Source of the DNA: Methanomassiliicoccus sp.
GTDB taxonomy: Archaea > Thermoplasmatota > Thermoplasmata > Methanomassiliicoccales > Methanomassiliicoccaceae
Assembly (NCBI GenBank): GCA_016109435.1
Contig: JAEILR010000018.1
Coordinates: 1-64,000 of the forward strand
Length of the DNA: 64,000 nt
Reading direction: 5' to 3'
Shown: positions 36,780 to 44,819 of the stretch, one piece after another
Layout: every line of letters starts with the position of its first letter
Numbering within the stretch: position 1 is the first letter of the stretch
Made by a program: the position numbers and the translations under genes
The notes under the pieces: generated by a model
The model's input: the letters and a program-made list of their open reading frames with translations, nothing else
Databases searched by the model: none
What the model was told of the DNA's origin: nothing

Positions 36780-37254
36780 ATGCCCTGCAGATGTCGACCT
36801 CACGATACGGACATCCCCCCCCTAAAGATTGAAACCCTTTCCCCGAAGGAGACCCGAGCGGGAGCCGGGTCTACGAGGGGAGGGTATCACCTCGAAACCG
36901 TCCGCGGACCGCTCTCCACCGTCCCACGGCTCGCGGGGGGGGGGCGGCCCAACGCGGCCGCGCAGCGGCCCCGCTTCCGTGAGGGGTGAAGGGGAGGGGT
37001 CCGGGGAGGGGAGATAGGGGAGGATGGCTTCCGCTGCATGTATCCACAGAATGAGGGATGACAATGCACTAAGGGCATCGATCGAACGGCCGATCTGTCC
37101 TCAAGGCCTGATTTTGTAACTTTTCCAATGACAACGCCGGCTTTGAAACCGGTTTCGGGGGGAGGTGCCCGAAAGAGCACAATCGAAAAACCCATGCTGA
37201 CCCCGAAGACCAAGCACCAAATTTATTATCAGCCATTAAAGCCTCATCAGATCC
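36780..37254. other. Gene-free GC-rich spacer
   Basis: I see no coding gene in these ~475 bases. Features include a GACCCG/CGGGTC stem (about 36851-36871), G-tracts (a run of ten G at about 36934-36943) and a purine-rich block GGGGAGGGGTCCGGGGAGGGG (about 36990-37010). A TATA-like stretch (AAATTTATTA, about 37218-37227) lies ~30 bp before the next ATG. Confidence 0.5.
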
Positions 37255-37866
37255 ATGAGAGGCGGGGATCGGATAATCGACCAGTTGGTCCAGGAGATGG
37301 GGGCGTTCTCATTCGGCGTTTTCACCACAAAGGGATTTGAGATCCCCGATGGATATCATGATCTCTTTCTAAACGATCTAGAGGCGTGGTTGAGGGCCAA
37401 AGGTTACGGAACGGCCCGCGAAAAATCCGTTGTATACGCTCACAGGGACCGCAGGAGTGATGCGGTCTGCTCAATGAGGGGATTGATCGATCTTTACGCC
37501 AGGAACAAGGACCACAAGATCGCGGTTGAGTTCGATAACGGAAAGAGGCTGAAGTTCAAGAGCATAGAAAAAATGAACAACAGCGATGCGGACGTCCTCG
37601 TAGGAGTGATCGTCGGCGGTTCTGTCGATAAGGGAGTTAGTGACAATCTTCAGCGTTACAGCGAGGTATCCAACAATAATCCGTCAGTGAATAAAGACGT
37701 CTGGCTGATCATTCTATCGGAGAGCAGGATCGAGCGATTGAGATCACCAAGAAACGCGCCAATAGGCCCCAACCCTCTCATATCAGCTAAGGCAGACAGC
37801 GAAAGGAGCGTTCGGGCATTAACATGGGAAAAGGGGTATCAACAGCGGCTCATTGAAGAATATTAA
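37255..37866 (+). CDS. PD-(D/E)XK-like predicted nuclease-fold protein
   Basis: A 203-residue soluble protein. Residues ~75-125 read as a restriction-endonuclease-like core: an acidic residue in RGLIDLYARN, then KIAVEFDNGKR and KFKSIEKMNNSDADVLVGVIVGG. This fits the D-x(10)-E-x-D-x-G-K and following-helix pattern of PD-(D/E)XK proteins of the type that bind or cut DNA; the canonical E-x-K lysine appears as G-K two residues on. It lies in the low-GC accessory patch, alone on its strand. Host defence or mobile-element function is possible but not shown. The start is the first ATG after the TATA-like element. Confidence 0.6.
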   Translation: MRGGDRIIDQLVQEMGAFSFGVFTTKGFEIPDGYHDLFLNDLEAWLRAKGYGTAREKSVVYAHRDRRSDAVCSMRGLIDLYARNKDHKIAVEFDNGKRLKFKSIEKMNNSDADVLVGVIVGGSVDKGVSDNLQRYSEVSNNNPSVNKDVWLIILSESRIERLRSPRNAPIGPNPLISAKADSERSVRALTWEKGYQQRLIEEY

Positions 37867-38271
37867 CCAGAATCTAGAGGCCGGTCTTCGATCACTCGTG
37901 CCGAGTGCTCCACCGGCTACGTTTTCCCCTTCCCAGACACTGGATTATGCCCGATATGATTGAGGAGGATTGCAAAGAACAGGTGAGCATCTAAGAAACG
38001 CCGCTTCTTTCCTCCAATAGTTGAGAATCTCATGGATGTTCTGAACGATCACAAGCTCGATAATGTCTTAATGAAGGGGCGCACACGTCGGGATTTGAAC
38101 CCGGTGAATTCAGCCATCATTCCAAGCCTGTTTTCGAGAAACAGCGTAATAATCTGATTCAATCTCCAGTGACCTTTTTCAATATTATATATTTTATAGA
38201 AAACATTTAATTGTTTCACAACATCATCACTTGAGTCGAACGATTTAAAAGCCCACTTGGGGGGAAGAAGA
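37867..38271. other. Gene-free region holding a tRNA 3'-end copy
   Basis: A ~400-bp lower-GC gap. It contains the degenerate tRNA fragment at 38074-38106, a CTGTTT/AAACAG hairpin (about 38128-38145) and a TATA-like TTTAAAA (38244-38250) that probably drives the next gene. The minus-strand ORF here is not convincing as a gene. Confidence 0.5.
38074..38106 (-). repeat. Degenerate tRNA 3'-end copy (candidate attachment site)
   Basis: Read on the minus strand, a T-arm GGGTTCAAATCCC is followed by the acceptor end CGTGTGCG, then CGCCCCTTCA. The intact tRNA-Arg at 39718-39792, same strand, has GGGTTCGAATCCC and the same CGTGTGCG acceptor end, then CTTCCCTTCA. The match runs past the tRNA end. No 5' half of a tRNA lies here. 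This pattern is expected of an att direct repeat left by tRNA-targeting integration. Confidence 0.55.
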
Positions 38272-39366
38272 ATGGTGTTCTGTCGTAACTGTGGGAAGCA
38301 GCACTCGGGTGGGGCGCGGTTCTGTACAGCCTGTGGCTCTAGAATGCTCAAGGATCTTCATGAGCATGATGTGCTGAAGAGACCACAACCTAAAAGGAAC
38401 AGAGTTGAGAACACATATGCGTCACCCTCCGATGCAATAGAATTAGAGAGCATTGCCGTAACTTCAAATAATGTACCGACAGCATGTCATCGTTGTGGCC
38501 TGTCATTGCCGGATAATCAGAGAGAGGTGAATGAACGCGCCCGAAAGGCCGATCTTTCCAATGTGAAGGCCGTCCTGGTGATGTTCTTGATACCTATGGT
38601 GGGTATGGGGATGGTGTTTTTCTCCATAGGCAAGTTGCAGCTCACATCAATGGTGTTTAGCCAGGCCATGTTCTACTTGTTCCTCATCGGGGTTTTTCTA
38701 TCGGCATGCCCCTTTCTACTTTTAGCACTAAAGGGCAAACGCCTGTTCAAGAATACCGAAGGGACCAGCTACTATTGCTCCAGATGTCTGAAGATAATAA
38801 GAGAGGACCAACGGGACATATTGAACAATAGGGATCTCCCAGCCATCCTCGCACCAGGGCAATCGAAGCACTTCGAGAACGATGTAAAACAGAATCACAA
38901 AGGGACAGTTTTACTGATGATTGGCCTAATAATCCCAGGCCTGATCTTTGGCTGGCTCTATGGCGCATATGTGAAGGGATTCAGCTTTCAAGCGAACCTC
39001 GAGGCTACTCTGTTCTCCATGGCCTTCGTCGCGGGCATCCTCACCTTCGTTTTATCGAGGTTTGTTACCCCCAGGTCTATCGATATCGCGCCAAGCGGTG
39101 TCGTGGTGGAATCGAAGAGGGGACGCCGAAAAACCATCCATTTCGACAAGATAACTTGGCTCAATGTGATCATGGACATACAACAGCTCAAGGATCATCC
39201 AAATGACACGGGGACCATCTATGTCGGACGGAGGGGGATCATTCAGATGAGCTATCGCATAAAAAGGGAGATAGCCCTTGAGGTCAGGAATGCCTATCGA
39301 GCCTACCGTGGTGTCTACCCGCCCAATGGGTATGACGCGATATCTGGCCCCCAGGCACGAAGATGA
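38272..39366 (+). CDS. Zinc-ribbon membrane protein
   Basis: A 364-residue protein. The N-terminus carries a zinc ribbon (MVFCRNCGKQHSGGARFCTACG), then a charged linker and a second C-x-x-C (CHRCG). Two TM helices (~residues 100-150), a third zinc knuckle (YYCSRCLK), and two more TM helices (~215-270) are followed by a C-terminal PH-like cytoplasmic domain (IDIAPSGVVVESKRGRRKTIHFDKI). The start has a TATA box ~25 bp upstream and a G-rich SD-like run. Its GC is lower than the neighbouring core genes, and it lies between the tRNA-Arg gene and the tRNA fragment. Function unknown. Confidence 0.75.
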   Translation: MVFCRNCGKQHSGGARFCTACGSRMLKDLHEHDVLKRPQPKRNRVENTYASPSDAIELESIAVTSNNVPTACHRCGLSLPDNQREVNERARKADLSNVKAVLVMFLIPMVGMGMVFFSIGKLQLTSMVFSQAMFYLFLIGVFLSACPFLLLALKGKRLFKNTEGTSYYCSRCLKIIREDQRDILNNRDLPAILAPGQSKHFENDVKQNHKGTVLLMIGLIIPGLIFGWLYGAYVKGFSFQANLEATLFSMAFVAGILTFVLSRFVTPRSIDIAPSGVVVESKRGRRKTIHFDKITWLNVIMDIQQLKDHPNDTGTIYVGRRGIIQMSYRIKREIALEVRNAYRAYRGVYPPNGYDAISGPQARR

Positions 39367-39447
39367 AACGTGTTTTTGAAAAATAGCTCATAACGATCCT
39401 GCCAATCTGGCCTCGTTGGCAACTGTGAGTTAGTATTCAATGTGGGG

Positions 39448-39756
39448 ATGGATTTCACCATTATGGTCAACGGGGACCTCAGCCGCCTGACCGCGATGGG
39501 CATGCAGCTTCGTCAGGCGAGCCCGGACACCATCAGGAAGTTCTACGCCGACATCGAACTCGCCAACGTCGGCAAGCAGCTCCGGCCGGCGTGGAGAGAG
39601 ACGCCAGTCATCAGGCGCCCTTCGATCCGCGCCGATGCCCACAACGGTCTGGACGCAATAGCACACAGACCCCCCCTTATTGATTTTAAAAATGAAGCAT
39701 CTGGGTGTGAAGGGAAGCGCACACGGAGGGATTCGAACCCTCGACTTGCAGCTTAG
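39448..39756 (+). pseudogene. Truncated ORF next to tRNA-Arg (phage-tail-like?)
   Basis: The ORF runs into the tRNA-Arg gene. Codons with normal GC3 bias extend to about 39650, after which the reading becomes A/T-rich and random, so the 3' end seems lost. The residual ~70-residue protein (NGDLSRLTAMGMQLRQASPD..., WRETPVIRRPS) vaguely recalls HK97-gp10-like minor tail proteins (the TPV-R motif), but this is weak. It is best regarded as a gene remnant at the end of an integrated element. Confidence 0.3.
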
Positions 39757-39792
39757 GAGGCTGCCGCCATATCCAAGCTAGGCCACGTGTGC
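39718..39792 (-). tRNA. tRNA-Arg (anticodon CCT)
   Basis: A 75-nt cloverleaf with acceptor GCACACG/CGTGTGC, D-arm GCC/GGC, anticodon stem GCAGC/GCTGC enclosing loop CTCCTAA (anticodon CCT), variable loop AAGTC, T-arm GAGGG-TTCGAAT-CCCTC and discriminator G. No CCA is encoded. A related 3'-end copy lies 1.6 kb away. Confidence 0.95.
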
Positions 39793-39842
39793 ATATTGAT
39801 GGGGAAGAAGATTGGATAGAAAAGGTTTCTGTCAGGAAGGCC

Positions 39843-40592
39843 TTACTCTTCCTGGGGGATCTCTTCCGGAGCGATCTCCTCGGGGGCGGGCTCTTCCTTG
39901 GGGGCCTCGGCCGGCTTCACGTACTCTTCGACGAAGCGGACCTTATCGGCCTTCATGCCCTCCCGGAGGTCGGCGACCACGCGGTACTTGGCAAGGAGCC
40001 ACTTCTGGTCGTACTTGCACACGTCCGGCAGCACGATGCACACGGAGGCGGGGCTGGGCACGTTGATGCGGAAGCCCTCGGCGGTCCCGTAGTCCATCTC
40101 CAGGACGGCCTTGACCTTCTCCTCATCGTCCTCGGCCCTGGACAGCACCTTGAAGTGGTATTTCAGGCTCTTCCCGGCCAGGCGGCGGTTGAAGTCCACG
40201 CGGACGCGGCCGGCGGTGATGGCGGTCACGATGCCCACGCGGTTCTTGATGTTGACCTCCATGCCGATGTGGGGCTCGATGTCCTGCTTCAGGAACTCCC
40301 TCAGGGCCATCATCTCGACCAGCTTGGGGTCGCGGAGCCCGGCGGCCTTCTCCGCGGGGATGACGATGTCGTACTCCTCACCGATCTCAGATCCCTCGAG
40401 GGCCTCCTCGAGGCCCTGGAAGACCCTTCCTCCGCCGACAAGAACGGGGATGGCGCTGTATTGGATCTTCTCGTTGTAGACGCCGGCGTCCTGAGCGGTC
40501 TGCGCGTTGGTGGTGTCGAACAGTTCGTTTGAGTCCTCGACCCAACCGTCGAAGTCGATGCGTACGATATCTCCCTTTGCAACTTTTGACAT
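39843..40592 (-). CDS. FKBP-type peptidyl-prolyl isomerase, cytoplasmic
   Basis: A 249-residue SlyD-like FKBP. The isomerase domain includes RIDFDGWVEDSNELFDTT at the N-terminus, VLVGGGRVFQGLEEAL and EYDIVIPAEKAAGLRDP, with the flap/IF domain inserted (FLKQDIEPHIGMEVNIKNRVG). A C-terminal acidic, proline-rich tail (EEPAPEEIAPEEIPQEE) follows an extra ~60-residue domain. An AGGTGAT SD precedes the ATG. It folds or holds proteins in the cytosol. A second, membrane-anchored FKBP is at 60273-61142. Confidence 0.93.
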   Translation of the reverse strand: MSKVAKGDIVRIDFDGWVEDSNELFDTTNAQTAQDAGVYNEKIQYSAIPVLVGGGRVFQGLEEALEGSEIGEEYDIVIPAEKAAGLRDPKLVEMMALREFLKQDIEPHIGMEVNIKNRVGIVTAITAGRVRVDFNRRLAGKSLKYHFKVLSRAEDDEEKVKAVLEMDYGTAEGFRINVPSPASVCIVLPDVCKYDQKWLLAKYRVVADLREGMKADKVRFVEEYVKPAEAPKEEPAPEEIAPEEIPQEE

Positions 40593-40760
40593 TAAATCAC
40601 CTGAAACGATGGCTGAATATGAATTGGTGTCATTAATTCGTCATTTTTATACTTTTTGGTTTTCGGAAACCGCCGGAAATGCCTCCGGGAACGATGTGGA
40701 ACGAACGTGTGGCTTGGCGACACGGAAGGCTTCAGGCGAGCCCGCGGGCCCGCTAGCAAC

Positions 40761-40794
40761 CTATTTTTATAGGCGAGCAATATCCATGGCTCAA
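40761..40794 (+). promoter_or_regulatory. Promoter of tRNA-Thr
   Basis: TATA-like CTATTTTTATAGG (40761-40773) ends ~22 bp before the 5' end of the tRNA. Confidence 0.6.
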
Positions 40795-40871
40795 GCCACC
40801 ATAGCCTAGCCCGGTAGAGCGGCTGACTTGTAATCAGCAGGTCGCGTGTTCGAATCACGCTGGTGGCTCCA
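40795..40871 (+). tRNA. tRNA-Thr (anticodon TGT), CCA encoded
   Basis: A 74-nt cloverleaf (40795-40868) has acceptor GCCACCA/TGGTGGC, anticodon stem GCTGA/TCAGC around loop CTTGTAA (anticodon TGT), T-arm GCGTG-TTCGAAT-CACGC and discriminator T. Encoded CCA follows (40869-40871). It lies 11 bp upstream of a methyltransferase gene, so the two may be one transcript. Confidence 0.96.
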
Positions 40872-40882
40872 CATGTGGTCAT

Positions 40883-41692
40883 ATGTTCGACGATGAGATG
40901 GCGGTCAACAAGCGGTGGTGGGACGGCGCCACCCCCGTCCACGTTCGATCCAGGTCCTACAACGTGGACGGTTTCCGGACGGGCGTGTCCTCCCTGCTGC
41001 CGACCGAGCTTCGAGAGCTGGGCGATGTGAGGGGCAAGAGCCTTCTGCACCTGCAGTGCCATTTCGGGATGGACACGCTGTCGTGGGCCCGGGAGGGCGC
41101 TGTGGTTACCGGTGTGGACTTCTCTCCTGAGGCCATCGCCACCGCTCGATCACTGGCGGCCGATCTCTCCATCCCCGCCCGGTTCATCGAATCCAACGTG
41201 TACACGCTCCCCGAGGTCCTGGACGAGAAGTTCGACATCGTCTACACCGGCTACGGAGCGATATGCTGGCTGCCCGATCTGGAGAGATGGGCCAAGGTCA
41301 TCGCCCGCTTCCTCCGCCCCGGCGGGACGTTCTACATCGTGGAAGCGCACCCGTTCACCGACCTTATCGACGAAAATGTCACCGACCGGGTTTCCTTAAC
41401 GGGCAGATATTTCAGCAAAGGCCCCGTTCGGTACGAATCACCGAACACGTACACCGATTCGGTCGCTCCCCTCGATGAGCAGGTCACCTATTCGTGGTTG
41501 CATCCGCTGTCTGAAACGGTCAGCTCGCTCTGTTCCGCCGGTCTGCAGGTGGAGTGGCTGCACGAGTCCCCACTGGGCTTCTTCAATCTACATCCGCTGA
41601 TGAAACGCAGAGAGGACGGCCATTGGCAATTTCCCGATGGGACCTGCGACATTCCCCTCACCTTCTCGCTCCGGGCCCGCCTGCCGGACTAG
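40883..41692 (+). CDS. SAM-dependent methyltransferase (class I)
   Basis: A 269-residue class I methyltransferase with the SAM motif LLHLQCHFGMDTLSWA (motif I, about residues 55-69), the acidic VTGVDFSPEAI and motif-II region FDIVYTGYGAICWL, plus a RFLRPGGTFYIVEAHP motif III region. Substrate unknown. The start ATG at 40883 follows a tRNA gene by 11 bp; a second ATG 5 codons on has GATGAG upstream. The stop overlaps the convergent cupin gene by 4 bases. Confidence 0.9.
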   Translation: MFDDEMAVNKRWWDGATPVHVRSRSYNVDGFRTGVSSLLPTELRELGDVRGKSLLHLQCHFGMDTLSWAREGAVVTGVDFSPEAIATARSLAADLSIPARFIESNVYTLPEVLDEKFDIVYTGYGAICWLPDLERWAKVIARFLRPGGTFYIVEAHPFTDLIDENVTDRVSLTGRYFSKGPVRYESPNTYTDSVAPLDEQVTYSWLHPLSETVSSLCSAGLQVEWLHESPLGFFNLHPLMKRREDGHWQFPDGTCDIPLTFSLRARLPD

Positions 41693-42036
41693 AGCCAGAC
41701 CGTGTCGTCCTCGCGATGATCGATCTTCATCACCAAGAATCCGAAGTCCTCTTCCACCAGGGGCATGCCGTGGACCTCCCCGGGCTCGCACACGATCACG
41801 TCCCCCGCCTCCGCGTCCACCGCGACGCCATCGATGGTTATCGACCCCGGCGCCAGCACGAAGAAAATCTCCGTCTGGACACGATGATAGTGCATCGGCA
41901 CGGTGGCGCCCTTCCTGAAGCGGACCTCCTGTAGGAAGTCGACCGGGCGAGGCAGGACGCCCTCGAGGAAGACCTTCCTCTTCCGGTACCCCTGCCCCTG
42001 CTCCCACTCGGTGTCCGATGCCCGGAAGTGTTTCAT
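41689..42036 (-). CDS. Single-domain cupin protein
   Basis: A 115-residue cupin of the small RmlC-like type. The two cupin motifs are visible: PMHYHRVQTEIFFVL (motif 1, metal ligands H, H and E) and PGEVHGMP (motif 2 with H). It could bind a metal and act as a small-molecule isomerase, dioxygenase or sensor. The gene starts 4 bp after the class III aminotransferase stop on the same strand, so the two form an operon. Its stop overlaps the methyltransferase gene. Confidence 0.9.
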   Translation of the reverse strand: MKHFRASDTEWEQGQGYRKRKVFLEGVLPRPVDFLQEVRFRKGATVPMHYHRVQTEIFFVLAPGSITIDGVAVDAEAGDVIVCEPGEVHGMPLVEEDFGFLVMKIDHREDDTVWL

Positions 42037-42040
42037 CCGG

Positions 42041-43366
42041 TCACTTTTCCAGTTCCTTGAACGCCGAGTCCAGGATGTCGATGGCCTCGTCGATGAACAT
42101 CTCGTCCACTGTCAGAGGAGGGATGTACCTGATCGTCGATCGCCCTGCCGGCAGGAGTATCAGCCCCCGCTTGAAGCACATCTCGATCATCCTGTCCCGT
42201 TCCTTGACCGCGTACTCCTTGGTCCTGCGGTCCTTGACCAGCTCGGTCGCCTGCATGAGGCCGATGCCCCTGACGTCCCCGATGATCTCGTGATCCTCCA
42301 TCAGCTCCCTAAGCCTCTTATTCAGGTGGTCGCCCATGCGGGCGGCGTTCTCCACCAGTCCGTCGGACTCCAGGATGTCGAAGGTGGCAAGGGAGGATGC
42401 GCAGGCCAGCAGGTTGCCCCCGAAGGTGTTGGAGTGCGCTCCGGGCTCGAAGTCCATCTGCCGGGGGAAAACCGTCGCGCCTATGGGCACGCCGGAGCCC
42501 AGGGACTTGGAGGTGCACAGGATGTCGGGAACGACGCCATAGTGCTCGATGGCCCACATCTTCCCGGTCCTGCCCATGCCCGCCTGGACCTCGTCGTCGA
42601 CCAGCAGGATGCCGTGGGCCTTGCAGATCTTGGCGATCTCCCTCACGAAGTCGGGCGGGGGGACGATGTAGCCGCCCTCGCCCTGAATCGGCTCGATGAA
42701 CATCGCGGCCACCTCCTCTGGCGGCAGGACCGTCTGGAAGTACACCTCCTCGATGACCTTGGCGCAATGGGTGCCGCAAGAGGCTCTCTCATGCTTGTAC
42801 GGACAGCGGTAGCAGTTGGCGAACGGGACGTGCTGGACCCCGGGAACGGTGGGAAAATGCCTCCGCCGCTGCACCGGTTTGCTGGAGGTCATGGACAGCG
42901 AGCCCATGGTCCGGCCGTGGAAGCACCCCAGGAAGGCTATCAGCTGCTTCCTCCGGGAATACCAGCGGGCAAGCTTCATGGCCGCCTCCACCGACTCGGT
43001 GCCGCTGTTGGAGAAGAACACCTTCTTCTCATGATCTCCCGGTGTGACCTCGTCCAGCTTCTTGGCCAGGTTCACCTGGGCGTCATAGTAGAAATCGGTG
43101 CCGGCGAAGTGGAAAAGCTTCTCCGCCTGGTCCTGTACCGCCTTGATGATGCGGGGGTCGCTGTAGCCGACGTTCATCACCGCGACACCGCTGGCGAAGT
43201 CAAGGAAGGTGTTGCCGTCGACGTCGGTGACCTGTCCCCCCTTGGCATGCGAGATCGCCACCGGCGAGGTCTTGGTGGAAGTTGCCACGTAGCGGTCATC
43301 GCCTTTCATGATCTCCCTGGCCTTGGGTCCAGGGGGTTCAACAAGTATCTTTGAAATCCTCCCCAT
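42041..43366 (-). CDS. Class III (omega-type) aminotransferase
   Basis: A fold-type I aminotransferase of 441 residues, related to 4-aminobutyrate, ornithine and broad-specificity amino acid racemase-type enzymes. Features include FSNSGTESVEAAMKLAR, the GCFHGRTMGSLSMTSSK segment, EPIQGEGGYIVPP, DDEVQAGMGRTG and the PLP lysine in SKSLGSGVPIGA. A cysteine cluster CYRCPYKHERASCGTHC (about residues 180-196) is an insert typical of the archaeal subgroup. An SD (CAGGAGAG) lies 10 bp before the ATG. It is co-transcribed with a cupin. It differs clearly from the argD aminotransferase at 47287-48471. Substrate undetermined. Confidence 0.9.
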   Translation of the reverse strand: MGRISKILVEPPGPKAREIMKGDDRYVATSTKTSPVAISHAKGGQVTDVDGNTFLDFASGVAVMNVGYSDPRIIKAVQDQAEKLFHFAGTDFYYDAQVNLAKKLDEVTPGDHEKKVFFSNSGTESVEAAMKLARWYSRRKQLIAFLGCFHGRTMGSLSMTSSKPVQRRRHFPTVPGVQHVPFANCYRCPYKHERASCGTHCAKVIEEVYFQTVLPPEEVAAMFIEPIQGEGGYIVPPPDFVREIAKICKAHGILLVDDEVQAGMGRTGKMWAIEHYGVVPDILCTSKSLGSGVPIGATVFPRQMDFEPGAHSNTFGGNLLACASSLATFDILESDGLVENAARMGDHLNKRLRELMEDHEIIGDVRGIGLMQATELVKDRRTKEYAVKERDRMIEMCFKRGLILLPAGRSTIRYIPPLTVDEMFIDEAIDILDSAFKELEK

Positions 43367-43456
43367 CGGGTCGCTCTCCTGTTCATGTGGACATCAGATT
43401 AGGAGATATAAGTCGGTTCTCAGAAAAAAGTCCAACCTTCTCTTTTTGTAGGAAAC

Positions 43457-43497
43457 AATTATTTATATCCGTATGTCCAAGGGGTGAGGGAAGGGAG
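43457..43497 (+). promoter_or_regulatory. Promoter and SD of the surface-protein gene
   Basis: TATA-like AATTATTTATATCC (43457-43470) and SD AAGGGAG (43491-43497) fix the start at 43498. Confidence 0.55.
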
Positions 43498-44688
43498 ATG
43501 ACGAGCAAAAGCTCTGGAACACTGTGGATCTTCGCGATCGCATTAATCGCCATATTCACAGTAGCGACGGTGATCGCACCGGAACTGACCGGTCATGGAA
43601 AGAACAATTCAGGGAACAATTGGAACACCGACATGCCGTCCGGCGAACCTGTTTTCCAATCCCCCGTCACGACCCTGTCCGCTTCCACCCTCACGGTGAA
43701 CGAGACCGTGGTCTTTACGCTCAACGCATCCCCGGTGGACGATACCACCGGAAAGGGCGGCAATTTTGCTTGGGTCTTCCAGCTTGAGGGCGGGAACGGC
43801 CAATCCAATATCGCCAACCTGGTGTACAGCAACGGCGAGAGCCAGGTAATATGGATGTCCGCATCGGAAGGATCGGTCCGCGGGGTAGGCCCGAAGTTCT
43901 ACCAGGGGCCCGGTGCGGTGGCCATGGACGTGTCCACATCTCTTTCCATCACCTTCAACAAGGCCGGCGCTTATGTTCTGAAGTCGTGGATCGCCACCGC
44001 CTCGGACTCCACGTCCCTGGATCCTGCTAGCTTCACATCGGTCAGCCCGATGGTACGTTCCAACCTTGCGGTCAAGGATGAGGTGAAAGCGACCGTCAAC
44101 ATGCAGCAGGTGATGAGCGTGCCCTCCGGCACCACCACCAACGGGACCTGGGGCTCATACACCATATACCACACCGCACAGGCCACTGGAAAATGGAACA
44201 ACCCGGTCGAGGTCCGCATCGCCATCGACAAGGCGGGCATCAATGTCTCGGACGTGTCCGTGCGCATCAGGAGCGGGAGCGGCTACACCTTCCCGACCCT
44301 GACCGATTCGGGGGACAAGCTCACCGCGGTGCTGTCGACCAATTCCCCGTTCAGCGGGACCTCGGACAGCGAATCAGCGGACTGGACCACCTCGTTCGAG
44401 GTGTCGTACCGTACCCCCGGCGACTATATGCTGACCAGCTGGAGCACTGACAAGACCACGGGAAAGGAGCTCAGCCTGATGACCTATAACGCCATCACTG
44501 TGACCTCTCCAGTGGTCCCCGAGCCGGAACCCCCGGTCGTGCCGCCAGTGGAGCCTGTCCCCAACGGCACCAATGGGACCAACGCCACCGACAGCCCTAG
44601 CGTCGTTCCGTTGAACAATACCTACACCCTGGCCGACGGCGTGGAACCGGCGACCACCCAGAGCGCCAGCGGCCGTTCCGAGGCGTGA
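43498..44688 (+). CDS. Secreted/surface beta-sandwich protein
   Basis: A 396-residue extracellular protein. One N-terminal hydrophobic segment (LWIFAIALIAIFTVATVIA) serves as signal or membrane anchor, leaving the rest outside. Two beta-rich units of ~120 residues follow; each ends in a TxTVTSP or SVSP edge strand and is rich in N-x-S/T glycosylation sites. A proline-rich stalk (PEPEPPVVPPVEPVPNGTNGTNAT) leads to a short polar C-terminus without a second TM. Function unknown. The start is decided by an SD and a TATA box. Confidence 0.8.
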   Translation: MTSKSSGTLWIFAIALIAIFTVATVIAPELTGHGKNNSGNNWNTDMPSGEPVFQSPVTTLSASTLTVNETVVFTLNASPVDDTTGKGGNFAWVFQLEGGNGQSNIANLVYSNGESQVIWMSASEGSVRGVGPKFYQGPGAVAMDVSTSLSITFNKAGAYVLKSWIATASDSTSLDPASFTSVSPMVRSNLAVKDEVKATVNMQQVMSVPSGTTTNGTWGSYTIYHTAQATGKWNNPVEVRIAIDKAGINVSDVSVRIRSGSGYTFPTLTDSGDKLTAVLSTNSPFSGTSDSESADWTTSFEVSYRTPGDYMLTSWSTDKTTGKELSLMTYNAITVTSPVVPEPEPPVVPPVEPVPNGTNGTNATDSPSVVPLNNTYTLADGVEPATTQSASGRSEA

Positions 44689-44692
44689 ACTC

Positions 44693-44720
44693 GGGGCCTC
44701 GGCCCCCATACATCTTTTTT
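44693..44720 (+). terminator. Terminator hairpin plus T-run
   Basis: GGGGC-CTCG-GCCCC (44693-44706) and the run CATCTTTTTT (44711-44720) follow the surface-protein gene. Confidence 0.55.
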
Positions 44721-44819
44721 AACGGCCGGCCCCTGTGCACGGACCCGTCCGCCGAAATGAGCTGATAGAAAGGAACTTTTCAGATAGGGGGAGCGGATGA
44801 TCCAAGGCGAATGTGACGC

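Noticed and set aside
36815-36900. ATTGAAAC-like sequences recalling a CRISPR repeat end
   Set aside because: Only one clear copy occurs; nearby GAAAC sites are neither repeated in full nor regularly spaced.
38049-38351. A 100-codon minus-strand ORF overlapping the tRNA fragment and the zinc-ribbon start
   Set aside because: It runs through the tRNA-like sequence and the promoter of the zinc-ribbon gene and shows no domain.
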